Of a stretch of DNA of 30,321 bases, positions 1 to 7,965 are shown piece by piece. Within the stretch, counting starts at the first letter, position 1; every line of letters starts with the position of its first letter. The notes under the pieces were generated by a model that was not told where the DNA came from, made no database searches, and saw only the letters and a program-made list of their open reading frames with translations. Position numbers and translations under genes: made by a program. This DNA comes from a virus. Location of the stretch: positions 1 to 30,321 of the IMG/VR virus record IMGVR_UViG_3300031997_000044, one strand, 5' to 3'.

Positions 1-1149
1 ATCCTCTACCGCTTCGTCCCCCGTGAGTGGGAACCCGCGGATCTTCAGGAACATGACGTACGCGGTGTTGGTCGCGTGCGTATTGGCGATCGAGAGTTCC
101 GCACGCTGCGCGAATAGGTTGATACCGGCGACCAGCGCTGCAATACTGACGTTGGTGGCCATATTCCCACCGGCAGCGTTGACCGCCTGGTAGTCCCACA
201 CAGCAGTGTGTCCCGCACTCCAAGCCTCTGGCGTGATGATGCTGTAGACGGGACTGTTGAACCGGGCAACGTGCTCAATGGTTGCGCCTGGCGGTACAAC
301 GATAACCTCTGTGGCCTGGTAGACTTCCGTTTGCAGGCCGATGAACCGTGGCGCATACTCCACAATGACGCCGGTGTAGCAATCCCTCCAAGTGACGTTC
401 CTATCCAACGACCACGCCAGACCTTGAGCCAGCGTCGCCTGGCTCGCTGTATGGTAGGCCCCCTCCAACCAGTGTGTGGCCCGCTCATAGCAACACTTTC
501 CTGTTTCGTCCATGTAGAACCAGCCACTATCGGCGCGAGCGATCTTCTGAATCTCTTCCCAAAGGTTCTCATCATCCAGCCAGGCGTAGGGGAACACGCT
601 GATACCGTAGTCTAGGGCGCGACTACCAAGGTCGCTCTGATTGAGTAGGGTGGCGATGAGTTGGTCTGCCCGTTTGTCCAGGTAGACCTGACTCGACCAC
701 TTGCGCTGAGTGATGTCCAACGCTACATCAATGCAGTTCAGCGTCACTGTGCGATTGTCGGCAGTCTCACTTAGCGGGCTAAGCTCTATTTCTCCGGTGA
801 ACTGTCTAATACCCTCTACATCTACTCCGTTTGCCAGGTAGTAGCCCATCGTTATCCTGATGGGGATGCGGAAAATGCCGGTGGCCGGAACGATTGCCCC
901 ATCAGCGGTGGGAGTAAACCGCTGGTCAAAGTTGTCCAGTTCTACAGTAGCAGTACCAGGCGGCGCTTGACCCAGCAACGGGAGACCAGTCAGTTCGTCA
1001 TAGAGCAGACGATTGATCGACATAGACAACACCCGCCCTGTTTCTGGCGTCCAGTCCACGCGATTCCACCGGACCTCGACGAGCGAATAAACTCTATGAC
1101 TTGGTGCTTCCCACGCGGTAACTAAGGCCGCGCTTTTGGACTGGCTCAT
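1..1149 (-). CDS. Phage tail/baseplate protein, 3' end cut by left window edge
   Basis: The reading frame is open from an ATG at 1149 to the window edge, giving 383 codons with no stop, so the C-terminus lies outside. The ATG overlaps the stop of the preceding gene as ATGA. The N-terminus, with a 'VRWNRVDWTPETGR' stretch followed by 'TATVELDNFDQRFTP', resembles the first beta-rich domain of siphovirus tail hub/minor structural proteins. A middle part rich in W and Y ('GWFYMDETGKCCYE') is typical of baseplate hub folds. Its place after the tape measure and two small tail proteins fits a distal tail or receptor-binding/baseplate component. The family assignment is inference from position and composition; structural role in the tail is likely, exact function unknown. 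Confidence 0.7.
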   Translation of the reverse strand, partial: MSQSKSAALVTAWEAPSHRVYSLVEVRWNRVDWTPETGRVLSMSINRLLYDELTGLPLLGQAPPGTATVELDNFDQRFTPTADGAIVPATGIFRIPIRITMGYYLANGVDVEGIRQFTGEIELSPLSETADNRTVTLNCIDVALDITQRKWSSQVYLDKRADQLIATLLNQSDLGSRALDYGISVFPYAWLDDENLWEEIQKIARADSGWFYMDETGKCCYERATHWLEGAYHTASQATLAQGLAWSLDRNVTWRDCYTGVIVEYAPRFIGLQTEVYQATEVIVVPPGATIEHVARFNSPVYSIITPEAWSAGHTAVWDYQAVNAAGGNMATNVSIAALVAGINLFAQRAELSIANTHATNTAYVMFLKIRGFPLTGDEAVED

Positions 1150-1478
1150 ATTTGCTCCAGTTCGGCATCCACGTCGTAGCAACTTTCTCCATTAGGAGTA
1201 GGGGTCCACTTGCCAGAGATTACCTTGACGGTGAATGCCGTTCCCTCATAGGGAGTCCACGCAATGTGGCCCATGGTATCCAATTCTGCCATAATAGCAT
1301 CGCGTTGGGCCACGGACATCCCTGACCAATGGACCGACCAGGCCCACTTCAGAGCTGTAAACCGACCCACCATCCCGCCAGCAAGCGCTCGACGACTCGA
1401 TCCGACCTGTCGGATGTTTCGGGTGTAGGTAAAGGTTGGGTTCGGTGTAGCATTGTCAGTCCCAAGGGTTACGGTCAC
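1146..1478 (-). CDS. Small tail protein, paralogue of the next gene upstream
   Basis: This 110-residue protein starts with GTG overlapping the stop of the preceding gene (GTGA). It shares with its neighbour (1475-1804) the pattern 'SSRRALAG...KW.WSV.WSG......RD.IMAELDT...IAWT' and the ending 'KW.PTP.GES.YDV.AELE'. The two are clearly tandem duplicates. Small proteins between tape measure and baseplate hub often form the distal tail ring or tail tip, so a tail-tip/distal tail role is inferred. No enzymatic motif is visible. Confidence 0.75.
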   Translation of the reverse strand: MTVTLGTDNATPNPTFTYTRNIRQVGSSRRALAGGMVGRFTALKWAWSVHWSGMSVAQRDAIMAELDTMGHIAWTPYEGTAFTVKVISGKWTPTPNGESCYDVDAELEQI

Positions 1479-1804
1479 TGTTCCTCCAGCTCCGCCTCCA
1501 CGTCGTAGCTACTCTCCCCGCTCGGGGTGGGTGACCACTTTGCTGAATTCACGCGAACGAAAGTCTCAGTACCGTCCACGTCTGTCCAGGCGATGATCGC
1601 CTGGGTATCGAGTTCAGCCATGATGAGGTCGCGAATGGTGCTGGTCAGCCCGCTCCACTTCACAGACCAAATGGATTTCGTGGCGCTGTAAAAGGTGACA
1701 AGCGCGCCGCTCAGCGCCCTCCTGCTGGCCCCAATAGGCTTGATGGCGAGAGAGTAGGAGGTAGTGGGGTTAGTGGCCGTGTACCCGCCGATCACAACAC
1801 TCAT
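1475..1804 (-). CDS. Small tail protein, duplicated pair member
   Basis: This 109-residue protein has an ATG overlapping the tape measure stop (ATGA). It is similar over its whole length to the 110-residue product of 1146-1478 ('GASRRALSGALV', 'IWSVKWSGLTSTIRDLIMAELDT', 'SAKWSPTPSGESSYDV'). Position directly after the tape measure suggests a distal-tail protein. The duplication may have produced two different rings, or one subunit for each of two symmetry environments; this is inference. No known domain is recognised with certainty. Confidence 0.75.
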   Translation of the reverse strand: MSVVIGGYTATNPTTSYSLAIKPIGASRRALSGALVTFYSATKSIWSVKWSGLTSTIRDLIMAELDTQAIIAWTDVDGTETFVRVNSAKWSPTPSGESSYDVEAELEEQ

Positions 1805-3816
1805 ACTCTCGCCTCTCTAGCCAGCAGCAACTCGTAAAACGCTGGGAAAAGAGCCTTCGCGATCTCTTTCGCTGTTGCCTTGGTGATCCCCTCGGTCAGC
1901 CCGGTCTTGAACCAAGTCATCGAGAGCGTTCCCATCTTCACCCAAGTTCCCTGCTGACCCTCGAGCTCCTTCTGGAATTGATCAGTGACGGGCTTCGCGA
2001 GGTTCGCAGCAGTCACACCGACTGCGAACCCTGACGCCAACTCCGCCCCTGCGGCAAGAGGCGTGCCTTCCAACCCCAGAGCCTTCATCACGCCTGCCTT
2101 GTCCTTGCCCCCCACGCGAGCCATCGCCATTTGGATCAGCGCCTCTCGACTCGCCTTCACTTGCAGGAGGTGTGCGTAAGCAGCATCGAACGCCGCCCAG
2201 TCGATCATCTCAGGGCGCATCCCGTTGTAAAACGCTTCCTCTTCTTCTTTGGCGAACGCCTTGGCGGAGTCACCGGAACGACCACCCAACAGTCCCTTCC
2301 ACATCGACTTCGGGTCACTGACCGCGGACTGAAGGCGACGAACGTATTCGTCCCAAGCATTCTGGTAAGCACCCCCGACGTACCGCGCAGTTGAGGGTGT
2401 GAGAATGCTCTCTACGGCACTCCGTGCTTCACGTGCAGCCTCTTCGCCTGCTTGTTGCATCTTCGACTTACCACCACCGCCACCACGGGCTGCAGCAACT
2501 GTCTTCGCATACGCGATATCCGCAATGTCACTCCCCGCCTGAGATCGAAGCGCCCCCGCTGAAGGGAACCTGCCCGCATCATAGCCCTTGAGAGCATTAC
2601 CCTGCGCAATCGCTCTCGCCAGCTCGGGGGAGTTTGTGGCCCCCAAGATCGTCGCCGCGGTAGCGTCGATCGAACCAGAGAGGGCGATGTGCATCTCCGT
2701 CCACGAGGGGAGCGACTCTGCCGCGCCCTTCATTCGGAGGACCATCCGCGTGGCGAGGTCGCTAGTGCCGATCAACGCGGCCGCGGATGCCTGGAATTGT
2801 TCCTGGCTGATCCGTCCGCTTTGAAGCGCGACGATCAGCTGGTCAAGGGCGCGTTTCTCGGCCTCGTAGGCTTCTACACCACTGTAATTGGCTCCCTTAT
2901 TCTGACTGTAGTAATCTGTCCCCGCACGAGCCTTGATGATGTCTTTCCACGGGCCCGAGAGATCAGCAGCAGCAGCCTCTTGTTTGAGCCCGGTAGTGAC
3001 GGCACCCATCGTCTTGGCGATGACCTCGATGATGACCTCTGCGTGGATCGACTCCCCCAACTGCGCGCGCAGATTGCTCCAGGAGGCTCCTAACCGTTCC
3101 GTTGAGGAGAGCGCGTCTTCAGTGACCGTCACCCCTTCTCCAACGACCTTGTTGATCAACAGTTGCTTTCGCTGGGCGTCGGTCAACTCCGCGGCTGTCG
3201 TACCAATGGATTTCGCATACGCCTCGAAGGCTTTCTCGCCCCCAGTAACGATACCGAGGTTGTCCAGGATCAGGGGGCTCATGCGACCAATACCAGTAAC
3301 GATGTCGTTGAAGGCCTGCTGAGTCCCAACGCCCAGAGCACGACCACGGACGGTAGCGACTTCCAACAACTGTGCGAGCGCTTTGGTGTCGGTACTCACC
3401 CCAAGCATCGCTGCCTTGTTGGCGCTCAGCATCAAGTTCATGTCGTCGATCGTCCCGCGAGCAGCCTTACGGAGTGTCTCGAGTCCTTCGACAGCCTGCA
3501 CTCCGAACTGCTCCCTAAACGACGCGCCGATGCGCATGGATTGAGCGCCCGCTTCCCAAGCGCGAAACACCTCCTGTCCCGCTCCGATAAGACCCGCAAA
3601 ACCAAGCGTTATGCCCGCAGCCCCCAGCGCAGTTTTCAGAGCACTCTCAAGACCTTTGCCCAGGTTAGCGCCCACGCCTTCGCCAGCACTCCTGGCGCTG
3701 TTTTGCATGGTCTTTGCGCCCTGCTTGACGATGCCATCGGCCTCGGTCATAGTCTTGGCCAGTGCACTGGCATCCCCGACGATTCGTGCTATAAGGAATG
3801 CGGCGTCAGGACTCAT
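1801..3816 (-). CDS. Tail tape measure protein
   Basis: At 671 residues this is the longest protein of the window and it sits directly after the tail assembly chaperone, the standard place for the tape measure. It is rich in Ala and Gly and mostly helical, with a hydrophobic segment around residues 64-82 ('GAAGITLGFAGLIGAGQ') of the kind that inserts into membranes during DNA entry. The N-terminal part resembles phage tail tape measure/TMP repeats ('GDASALAKTMTEADGIVK'). The start ATG at 3816 has an AGAGGAGA ribosome binding site. By the usual rule of about 1.5 A per residue, a tail near 100 nm would be expected (inference). Confidence 0.9.
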   Translation of the reverse strand: MSPDAAFLIARIVGDASALAKTMTEADGIVKQGAKTMQNSARSAGEGVGANLGKGLESALKTALGAAGITLGFAGLIGAGQEVFRAWEAGAQSMRIGASFREQFGVQAVEGLETLRKAARGTIDDMNLMLSANKAAMLGVSTDTKALAQLLEVATVRGRALGVGTQQAFNDIVTGIGRMSPLILDNLGIVTGGEKAFEAYAKSIGTTAAELTDAQRKQLLINKVVGEGVTVTEDALSSTERLGASWSNLRAQLGESIHAEVIIEVIAKTMGAVTTGLKQEAAAADLSGPWKDIIKARAGTDYYSQNKGANYSGVEAYEAEKRALDQLIVALQSGRISQEQFQASAAALIGTSDLATRMVLRMKGAAESLPSWTEMHIALSGSIDATAATILGATNSPELARAIAQGNALKGYDAGRFPSAGALRSQAGSDIADIAYAKTVAAARGGGGGKSKMQQAGEEAAREARSAVESILTPSTARYVGGAYQNAWDEYVRRLQSAVSDPKSMWKGLLGGRSGDSAKAFAKEEEEAFYNGMRPEMIDWAAFDAAYAHLLQVKASREALIQMAMARVGGKDKAGVMKALGLEGTPLAAGAELASGFAVGVTAANLAKPVTDQFQKELEGQQGTWVKMGTLSMTWFKTGLTEGITKATAKEIAKALFPAFYELLLAREARV

Positions 3817-3828
3817 TATCAGTCTCCT

Positions 3829-4029
3829 CTAGCGACCTGCCTTCAGCCTCGCCATCTCGATGTCTCGATCCAATCGAGCGTTCTTGTACTGGAAGTACCC
3901 GCACCACTGGATCAACTCCGGCAAGTCCATGCTACGACGGAGTTCTTTCACGGTTCGATGTAGCGTCTCGGCGAGACTGAACTCATTGAACAGTGTCGGG
4001 TTCTGGCTGAAATGTCTCTTCCGCCTTGT
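3829..4029 (-). CDS. Tail assembly chaperone extension (T-like frame), probably made by frameshift
   Basis: The frame +1 relative to the chaperone gene (3983-4363) is open from a TAG at 4030-4032 to a TAG at 3829-3831 (66 codons plus stop), ending 13 nt before the tape measure start. The encoded tail 'LPELIQWCGYFQYKNARLD' followed by a charged helix is the type of sequence found in the second half of siphovirus G/T tail chaperones. No good start exists: the first ATG (3930) has only 33 codons and a poor ribosome site, while GTG at 3951 also lacks one. Expression by +1 (equivalently -2) ribosomal frameshift inside the 45-nt overlap is the simplest reading. A C-CCG type slip at codon CCC 3998-4000 (CCC to CCG) is one candidate site. 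The frame and ending are seen; the mechanism is inferred. Confidence 0.6.
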   Translation of the reverse strand, partial: TRRKRHFSQNPTLFNEFSLAETLHRTVKELRRSMDLPELIQWCGYFQYKNARLDRDIEMARLKAGR

Positions 4030-4363
4030 CTACGGCCTCCTGTGCCACCACTCCCCCAGTGGTCAGCCCAGAGATCCTCAGGACCGCCTCCAGGAGCTTG
4101 TTCACAGGCCCGACGACCTTCTTGCGGAGTGCCGTCGCCTGATCGAAGGTCACCGTCGGCTCAGCCAACCCGTTGACCATCATCAAGGTCTCCCACCTTG
4201 CGGTGTTGAACTCTTCCCCCTTCGAGCAGTCCTCACGCATGTCATGGTGAACCGCAAGGGAGAGCGCTCGGATCTTGACCATACCAATTCCTGGGATGGT
4301 CACTTCCTCGAAGGTTGCGTCGGCGTTGGGCAACGCCAGCAGTTCGGCGAGCGTAATGGGCAT
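3983..4363 (-). CDS. Tail assembly chaperone (G-like)
   Basis: This 126-residue protein lies between the tail tube genes and the tape measure, and has the helical, acidic-ended character of the lambda gpG/TAC family. It would bind the tape measure and recruit tail tube subunits. The motif 'VKIRALSLAVHHDMREDC' followed by 'WETLMMVNGLAEP' resembles the substrate-like 'ic..Cl.DP.l' helix region of TAC proteins. The start ATG follows GAGGAGGAATC. The 3' end overlaps the extension frame by 47 nt, the usual layout for a programmed frameshift. The family assignment rests mainly on position and this overlap. Confidence 0.75.
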   Translation of the reverse strand: MPITLAELLALPNADATFEEVTIPGIGMVKIRALSLAVHHDMREDCSKGEEFNTARWETLMMVNGLAEPTVTFDQATALRKKVVGPVNKLLEAVLRISGLTTGGVVAQEAVDKAEETFQPEPDTVQ

Positions 4364-4385
4364 GATTCCTCCTCAAGTAGTTTTC

Positions 4386-4769
4386 TTACGGACCAGGAGT
4401 TACATCGCCATCCGAAGCCAGGTTGATCGCGAACGATACCTTGCCGTTGCTCGCTGCGGACAGCTTGTAGCTGCTGATCCACGCGTTCAGCGTGTAGGTT
4501 CTCGTCCCATCGGGTGTCAGGATGACCTCGATCACGGTCGCGTGGTCGTAGGCGTGAAACAGAGCAGCATCGATGGTAGCATCGTATGCCCCCGCGCCAG
4601 TCAGAACTGTGTTCCGCAGACCAGCAACCCGATGGACGTTTGTGTCGCCCATCGGCTTGATTTCTGCGAGTTCCCGCTGCAAGTCCATATCCGTCGACTC
4701 CAGTACACCAGCGAGTGTCTGACTATCGACAGTTAGGTTTGCGGAGATCCCGTGTTTGAAAGTCGGCAT
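4386..4769 (-). CDS. Tail tube-like protein, third of three paralogues
   Basis: This 127-residue protein is nearly collinear with the product of 4792-5175: both have 'DMDLQRELAEIK', 'RVAGLRNTVL.GAGA.DAT.D', 'TPDG....YT.NAWISSYK.SAASNGKVSF' and a 'DGDV' near the end. Location between tail terminator and tail chaperone is that of major tail (tube) proteins. A beta-sandwich tube subunit is inferred; which of the three paralogues builds the main tube is unknown. ATG start with an AAGGAG ribosome site. Confidence 0.75.
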   Translation of the reverse strand: MPTFKHGISANLTVDSQTLAGVLESTDMDLQRELAEIKPMGDTNVHRVAGLRNTVLTGAGAYDATIDAALFHAYDHATVIEVILTPDGTRTYTLNAWISSYKLSAASNGKVSFAINLASDGDVTPGP

Positions 4770-4791
4770 CGCATTACTCCTTTTCTACCGC

Positions 4792-5175
4792 CTACGCGCG
4801 ACCAACGTCGCCGTCGGCAGCCAGGCTGATCGAGAACGACACTTTGCCGTTAGAGGCAGCGCTGACCTTGTACGATGAGATCCAAGCGTTCATCGTGTAG
4901 TCGATTATCCCATCGGGCGTGAACTCGACAGCGACTGGGACAAGCCCATCGTAGGCGGTCCACAAGAGACCATCGACTGTCGCGTCCCAAGCCCCGGCCC
5001 CACTGAGGACTGTGTTTCGCAGACCAGCGACTCGCGCGATGTTTGTCCCACCCAGAGCCTTGATCTCCGCGAGCTCTCGTTGCAGATCCATGTCGGCCGA
5101 CTCCAACACTCCTGCGAGAGACCCACCGGCACCAACCGTCAACCGCGCGGCAATTCCATGAACGAAGGTAGCCAT
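4792..5175 (-). CDS. Tail tube-like protein, second of three paralogues
   Basis: This 127-residue protein is roughly two-thirds identical by eye to its 4386-4769 neighbour, and shares its N-terminal 'MDLQRELAEIK..G.TN..RVAGLR' with the longer gene upstream. It is preceded by AAGGAGAAAAGCT. The three genes form a tandem family in the tail tube position. Being close to the 4386 copy in size and sequence, it likely arose by a recent local duplication. Role as tail tube or tube-associated subunit is inferred. Confidence 0.75.
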   Translation of the reverse strand: MATFVHGIAARLTVGAGGSLAGVLESADMDLQRELAEIKALGGTNIARVAGLRNTVLSGAGAWDATVDGLLWTAYDGLVPVAVEFTPDGIIDYTMNAWISSYKVSAASNGKVSFSISLAADGDVGRA

Positions 5176-5186
5176 AGCTTTTCTCC

Positions 5187-5924
5187 TTAATGTGTGCGCC
5201 TTGCAAATGCCGCAAAGAACGTCGCGTGATTCGCGGACAACGTCCAGGCGACGCGGACGTAGGCCCGAACGTTGGTGGTGGGGGTGGCGGTCAACACGAC
5301 TTGTGACAGCGGATCGCCAGATGTTTGTTCGGTGAATGTAATGAGTGTCGCCCAGTTGTCCGTCCCGTTGACGCTGTGCTCGATGATGACATTCAGCGTC
5401 CCAGTCAACGCTGTAACGATCAAGTAGCCTGCACCACCGAAGTCAGAGTCTGCCCCGCCAGAGGCGGGGGATTTACTACCGGGGCTGGTCCCATCCGTAG
5501 CCAACGCCCTCAAGATCAGTCCACGCTCCATCCTATTCGTACCGATCAGAGCTACTGGTAGCCGAACCGCGTCAGAACTGGTGGCAACCCGCTTCTGCGA
5601 GTTATGCCACACCTGCCCCAGATAAGCCGACCGGTTCAGCAGGTCGCCGTAAGGCAAGAAGGCAAACGCCTTTTGAGTCGTATCCGCTCGTCTGGAGAAC
5701 ACCCACTCGTCGCTCTCACCGGCGGCAAAACCAGCAGCGCCTCCAGTCAGAGCGACGCTCCCACTTCGGAGACCGGCAACACGAGAGACGTTGGTGTCTC
5801 CCTGAGGCTTGATCTCGGCCAGCTCGCGGGAGACCTCCATCTCGACCGCCTCGACATAGTTGCTCATATCGAGGTTGTGGTAATAGAAGCGTGCCGCCGT
5901 GCCGTGATGAAAAGCGATGACCAT
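5187..5924 (-). CDS. Large tail tube-like protein with extra beta domain
   Basis: This 245-residue protein shares the N-terminal region of the two downstream paralogues ('EVSRELAEIKPQGDTNVSRVAGLRSGSVALTGGA'), but continues with a different body. Its C-terminal ~80 residues ('GAGYLIVTALTGTLNVIIEHS' onward, with 'RAYVRVAWTLS' near the end) look like the Ig-/carbohydrate-binding-like beta-sandwich often attached to siphovirus tail tube proteins and exposed on the tube surface. It follows the tail terminator by a TAATG-type overlap and has a GGAGGTG ribosome site. By size and domain make-up it is the best candidate for the major tail protein of the three (inference). Confidence 0.75.
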   Translation of the reverse strand: MVIAFHHGTAARFYYHNLDMSNYVEAVEMEVSRELAEIKPQGDTNVSRVAGLRSGSVALTGGAAGFAAGESDEWVFSRRADTTQKAFAFLPYGDLLNRSAYLGQVWHNSQKRVATSSDAVRLPVALIGTNRMERGLILRALATDGTSPGSKSPASGGADSDFGGAGYLIVTALTGTLNVIIEHSVNGTDNWATLITFTEQTSGDPLSQVVLTATPTTNVRAYVRVAWTLSANHATFFAAFARRTH

Positions 5925-6325
5925 TATGACACCTCCAAGCGATAGGTCGCGCCTACCTGCATCAATACTGAGTCCCCGTCTTGTTCCACCATATCGGGGA
6001 TGTCTCCTTCTCGCTGAACAAGCCAGGTTGCCACTCCCGTAATGGTCAACGTCTGCCTTGTAAGCAGGGCATCCACGCGGGCAAGTGCGTCCGACATCGC
6101 CTCTTTGTTTGGCCCCCGCCCGATGATGCGCACCTGATAGAGAAACGCCGTGTTGATCCTGAGCGTGAACGTGTAGGCGTCATCGCCGGACACCTTCTGA
6201 TAGACCAGGTATGGATACACAACCGGATCAGTGGCTACCATGTTGTGTACGCCGCCGGGGATCAACGCCATCAGTGTTGAGTCGCCGACCAACTTTGCTT
6301 GCAGGGCGATCTCCAAGGCTTTCAC
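5924..6325 (-). CDS. Tail terminator/completion protein (DUF3168-like)
   Basis: This 133-residue protein has a GTG start overlapping the stop of the gene before it. The pattern 'MKALEIALQAKLVGDSTLMALI.GGVHN' followed by 'YPYLVYQKVSGDD.YTFTLR' and 'YQVRIIGRGPNKEAMSDALARVDALL' is typical of the DUF3168/lambda gpU-like tail terminator group. Members cap the tail and join it to the head. Its position between head-tail connector genes and tail tube genes agrees. Confidence 0.8.
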   Translation of the reverse strand: MKALEIALQAKLVGDSTLMALIPGGVHNMVATDPVVYPYLVYQKVSGDDAYTFTLRINTAFLYQVRIIGRGPNKEAMSDALARVDALLTRQTLTITGVATWLVQREGDIPDMVEQDGDSVLMQVGATYRLEVS

Positions 6326-6735
6326 GTGTCACCCACTATGCGTTTCATCGCCGCAACGAACGCTTGTTTTTCTGCGGCGACCGCAGGCCGCAGGAAGAAC
6401 CGCGGCAAGATGTTCGGCGTTCCGAATTCAAGATCGGGTGCATACTTCTGGAAGAAGATCACCAACCAGTGCGCGAGAGACTCTCTCTCGGCCTTACTAT
6501 TGCTGGCCAGCGCCCCGGTGTCACTCGCCGGCGCTTCCCCTGGCGCCGATGCCTGGTGTAAGACGTTGCCATGCTTGTACACTTTGCCTGTCTTGGGCCC
6601 CGACTGGATCAGTATCCTGGCCCGCGCAAGCACCTGGTGAGCAGTCAAGCCACACTGCCGATCCACGTCGCGCAACATCTGATCGCGCAGGGGCAGGTAG
6701 TTGCAGAACTCCAGCGTGATCTCTATGTCGCTCAA
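6322..6735 (-). CDS. HK97 gp10-like head-tail/tail-completion protein
   Basis: The preferred start is a TTG at 6735 that overlaps the upstream stop (TTGA) and is preceded by GGAGGTGA; the ATG at 6774 lies inside the upstream gene and lacks this support. From the TTG the protein has 137 residues. The middle contains 'SGPKTGKVYKHGNVLHQASAPGEAPASDTGALA', the hallmark loop of HK97 gp10-family proteins ('sGtkTGr.y...g..h.aSapGe.Pa.dtG.L'). This family sits at the neck between head and tail. Identification is strong because of that loop and the gene order. Confidence 0.85.
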   Translation of the reverse strand: MSDIEITLEFCNYLPLRDQMLRDVDRQCGLTAHQVLARARILIQSGPKTGKVYKHGNVLHQASAPGEAPASDTGALASNSKAERESLAHWLVIFFQKYAPDLEFGTPNILPRFFLRPAVAAEKQAFVAAMKRIVGDT

Positions 6736-7097
6736 ATCACCTCCACGGCTACGACCCTCAGCGCCGTCAGCCACGCGCCCCCCGAGGCAAACCCCAGGAT
6801 AGAGAGTGTCCGCCCACCGATCACCAGCCTATCGCTGATGAGCACATCCGCGTCATGCGCGAAGCTCACAATGACCGGCGTCTGGTGGCGCTCAGCCGCC
6901 AGCGCCAGGTAAGCGCTCGGCACGCCGCTAACGCTCAGCCGGCAGGCATAAGTATGGGTCGTGGAAGGGTACGTTTCGACATGGCCCCCGCTTGTGTTGG
7001 CAGTGGAGACGCGGCGCTTGACCAGGCACGAATCCGGGAACGCGGTTTCTTGCGCCGTGCGCGCGATCTCCAGGTCGTCCGCAGTCAGGATGGTCAC
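6732..7097 (-). CDS. Head closure/head-tail adaptor protein
   Basis: This 121-residue protein starts with GTG overlapping the preceding stop (GTGA), behind a GAGGTGG ribosome site. It is beta-rich, with 'CLVKRRVSTANTSGGHVETYP..THTYACRLS', similar in pattern to phage head-tail joining/SPP1 gp16-type adaptors ('i.r.t...d..Gg..et....a...C.v'). It lies between the connector gene and the gp10-like gene, where head closure proteins are found. Assignment is by pattern and synteny. Confidence 0.7.
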   Translation of the reverse strand: MTILTADDLEIARTAQETAFPDSCLVKRRVSTANTSGGHVETYPSTTHTYACRLSVSGVPSAYLALAAERHQTPVIVSFAHDADVLISDRLVIGGRTLSILGFASGGAWLTALRVVAVEVI

Positions 7098-7522
7098 AGA
7101 TCCACCTCTCCATAGAGAGAGTCATCTTGGGGGCGAGGCTCTATCACCTGTTTGATGGTTCCTGCAGATCGTCTGCTGCGATAAAACCTCGCCATTTGCG
7201 TAGCTTGGGCGAACTGTTGGCTCAGAGACATGGATGCACCATCGGCGCTGTAGTCGAACTTCGATGCGAGCGCCGATGCTTTCTCCTGATACACATCTGA
7301 GGCGGCAGCATTCATGTCGTAGGTGGCAACCCATGCGGTGTTTGTGTCCTGGTGCGGTGGATAGGTTGTATAGTCCCAAATGTACCATTGAGAACCATAC
7401 GGGTCCATCAGCGGGTATCGCTCGATGGCTGCTGTCAAGATCGCATCTGTGTATGTGGTATCCCCTACCGCCAACCCGCACATCCGTCGAAGCGTCAAGA
7501 TCTGCGCTGCTGTTACTGCCAT
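7094..7522 (-). CDS. Head-tail connector (head completion) protein
   Basis: The ATG at 7522 has an AAGGAGCG site and gives 142 residues; longer frames reaching 7636 would run into the upstream gene and are not preferred. The N-terminus 'VTAAQILTLRRMCGL...TYTDAILTAAIERYPLMD' is the typical helical start of gp6/gp15-like connectors that sit under the portal. The C-terminal half is helical ('VYQEKASALASKFDY...SLSQQFAQATQMARFYRSRR'). It is the first neck gene after the capsid and decoration genes. Confidence 0.7.
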   Translation of the reverse strand: MAVTAAQILTLRRMCGLAVGDTTYTDAILTAAIERYPLMDPYGSQWYIWDYTTYPPHQDTNTAWVATYDMNAAASDVYQEKASALASKFDYSADGASMSLSQQFAQATQMARFYRSRRSAGTIKQVIEPRPQDDSLYGEVDL

Positions 7523-7536
7523 GTCCGCTCCTTCGC

Positions 7537-7953
7537 TCAGTCGGTGTCCAATCGGATGAAGTACAAGTACAGCTTCCCGATGAGTCCGACAGTAGACGCA
7601 GATCCCTTGAGGTTCAAGAACTTGGCGGAAGTCCACACCGCCGGAACCACCTCCGTCTTCGCTCCGACGTCAGCCTGGCACTGCCAGACCTTCCCGGGCT
7701 CCGTCCCACCACCGCAAGCCAGTGCATTGATGATGTCAGTGCTCGCAGCAGCCTCAATACCGATGCCAGCGGAGAAGTTGGCTGCCGCAGCAGAGTGCTC
7801 GACGACATGCCAGAACGCCTTGGTGATCAGAAGATCCGCTCCCAACGGATTGGCGAGAGCACCCAGACCACCGTTGTCCGTAGACGCAGCCCCAACGACG
7901 TCGAGCACCATCACACCACCCCGACCCTCAGCCGTATTCAAAGTAACAGTCAT
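7537..7953 (-). CDS. Putative capsid decoration/structural protein, copy 2
   Basis: This 138-residue protein is well over half identical by eye to the product of 7966-8379. They share 'EGRGGV', 'ANPLG.D', 'AAAS.DII.AL', 'GAKTEVVPAVWT.AKFLN' and an identical C-terminal 'FIRLDTD'. It is Ala/Gly-rich with beta-strand-like alternation. Location among head genes suggests a head-surface or head-fibre protein. Function is inferred from position only; no known domain recognised. ATG start preceded by AAGGAGCAATC. Confidence 0.65.
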   Translation of the reverse strand: MTVTLNTAEGRGGVMVLDVVGAASTDNGGLGALANPLGADLLITKAFWHVVEHSAAAANFSAGIGIEAAASTDIINALACGGGTEPGKVWQCQADVGAKTEVVPAVWTSAKFLNLKGSASTVGLIGKLYLYFIRLDTD

Positions 7954-7965
7954 GTGATTGCTCCT

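Noticed and set aside
45-575. 176-codon minus-strand frame
   Set aside because: It lies in another frame of the tail protein 1-1149, whose product has a clear structural-protein pattern.
3163-3963. 266-codon plus-strand open frame
   Set aside because: It is antisense to the tape measure gene and has no protein-like pattern or ribosome site.
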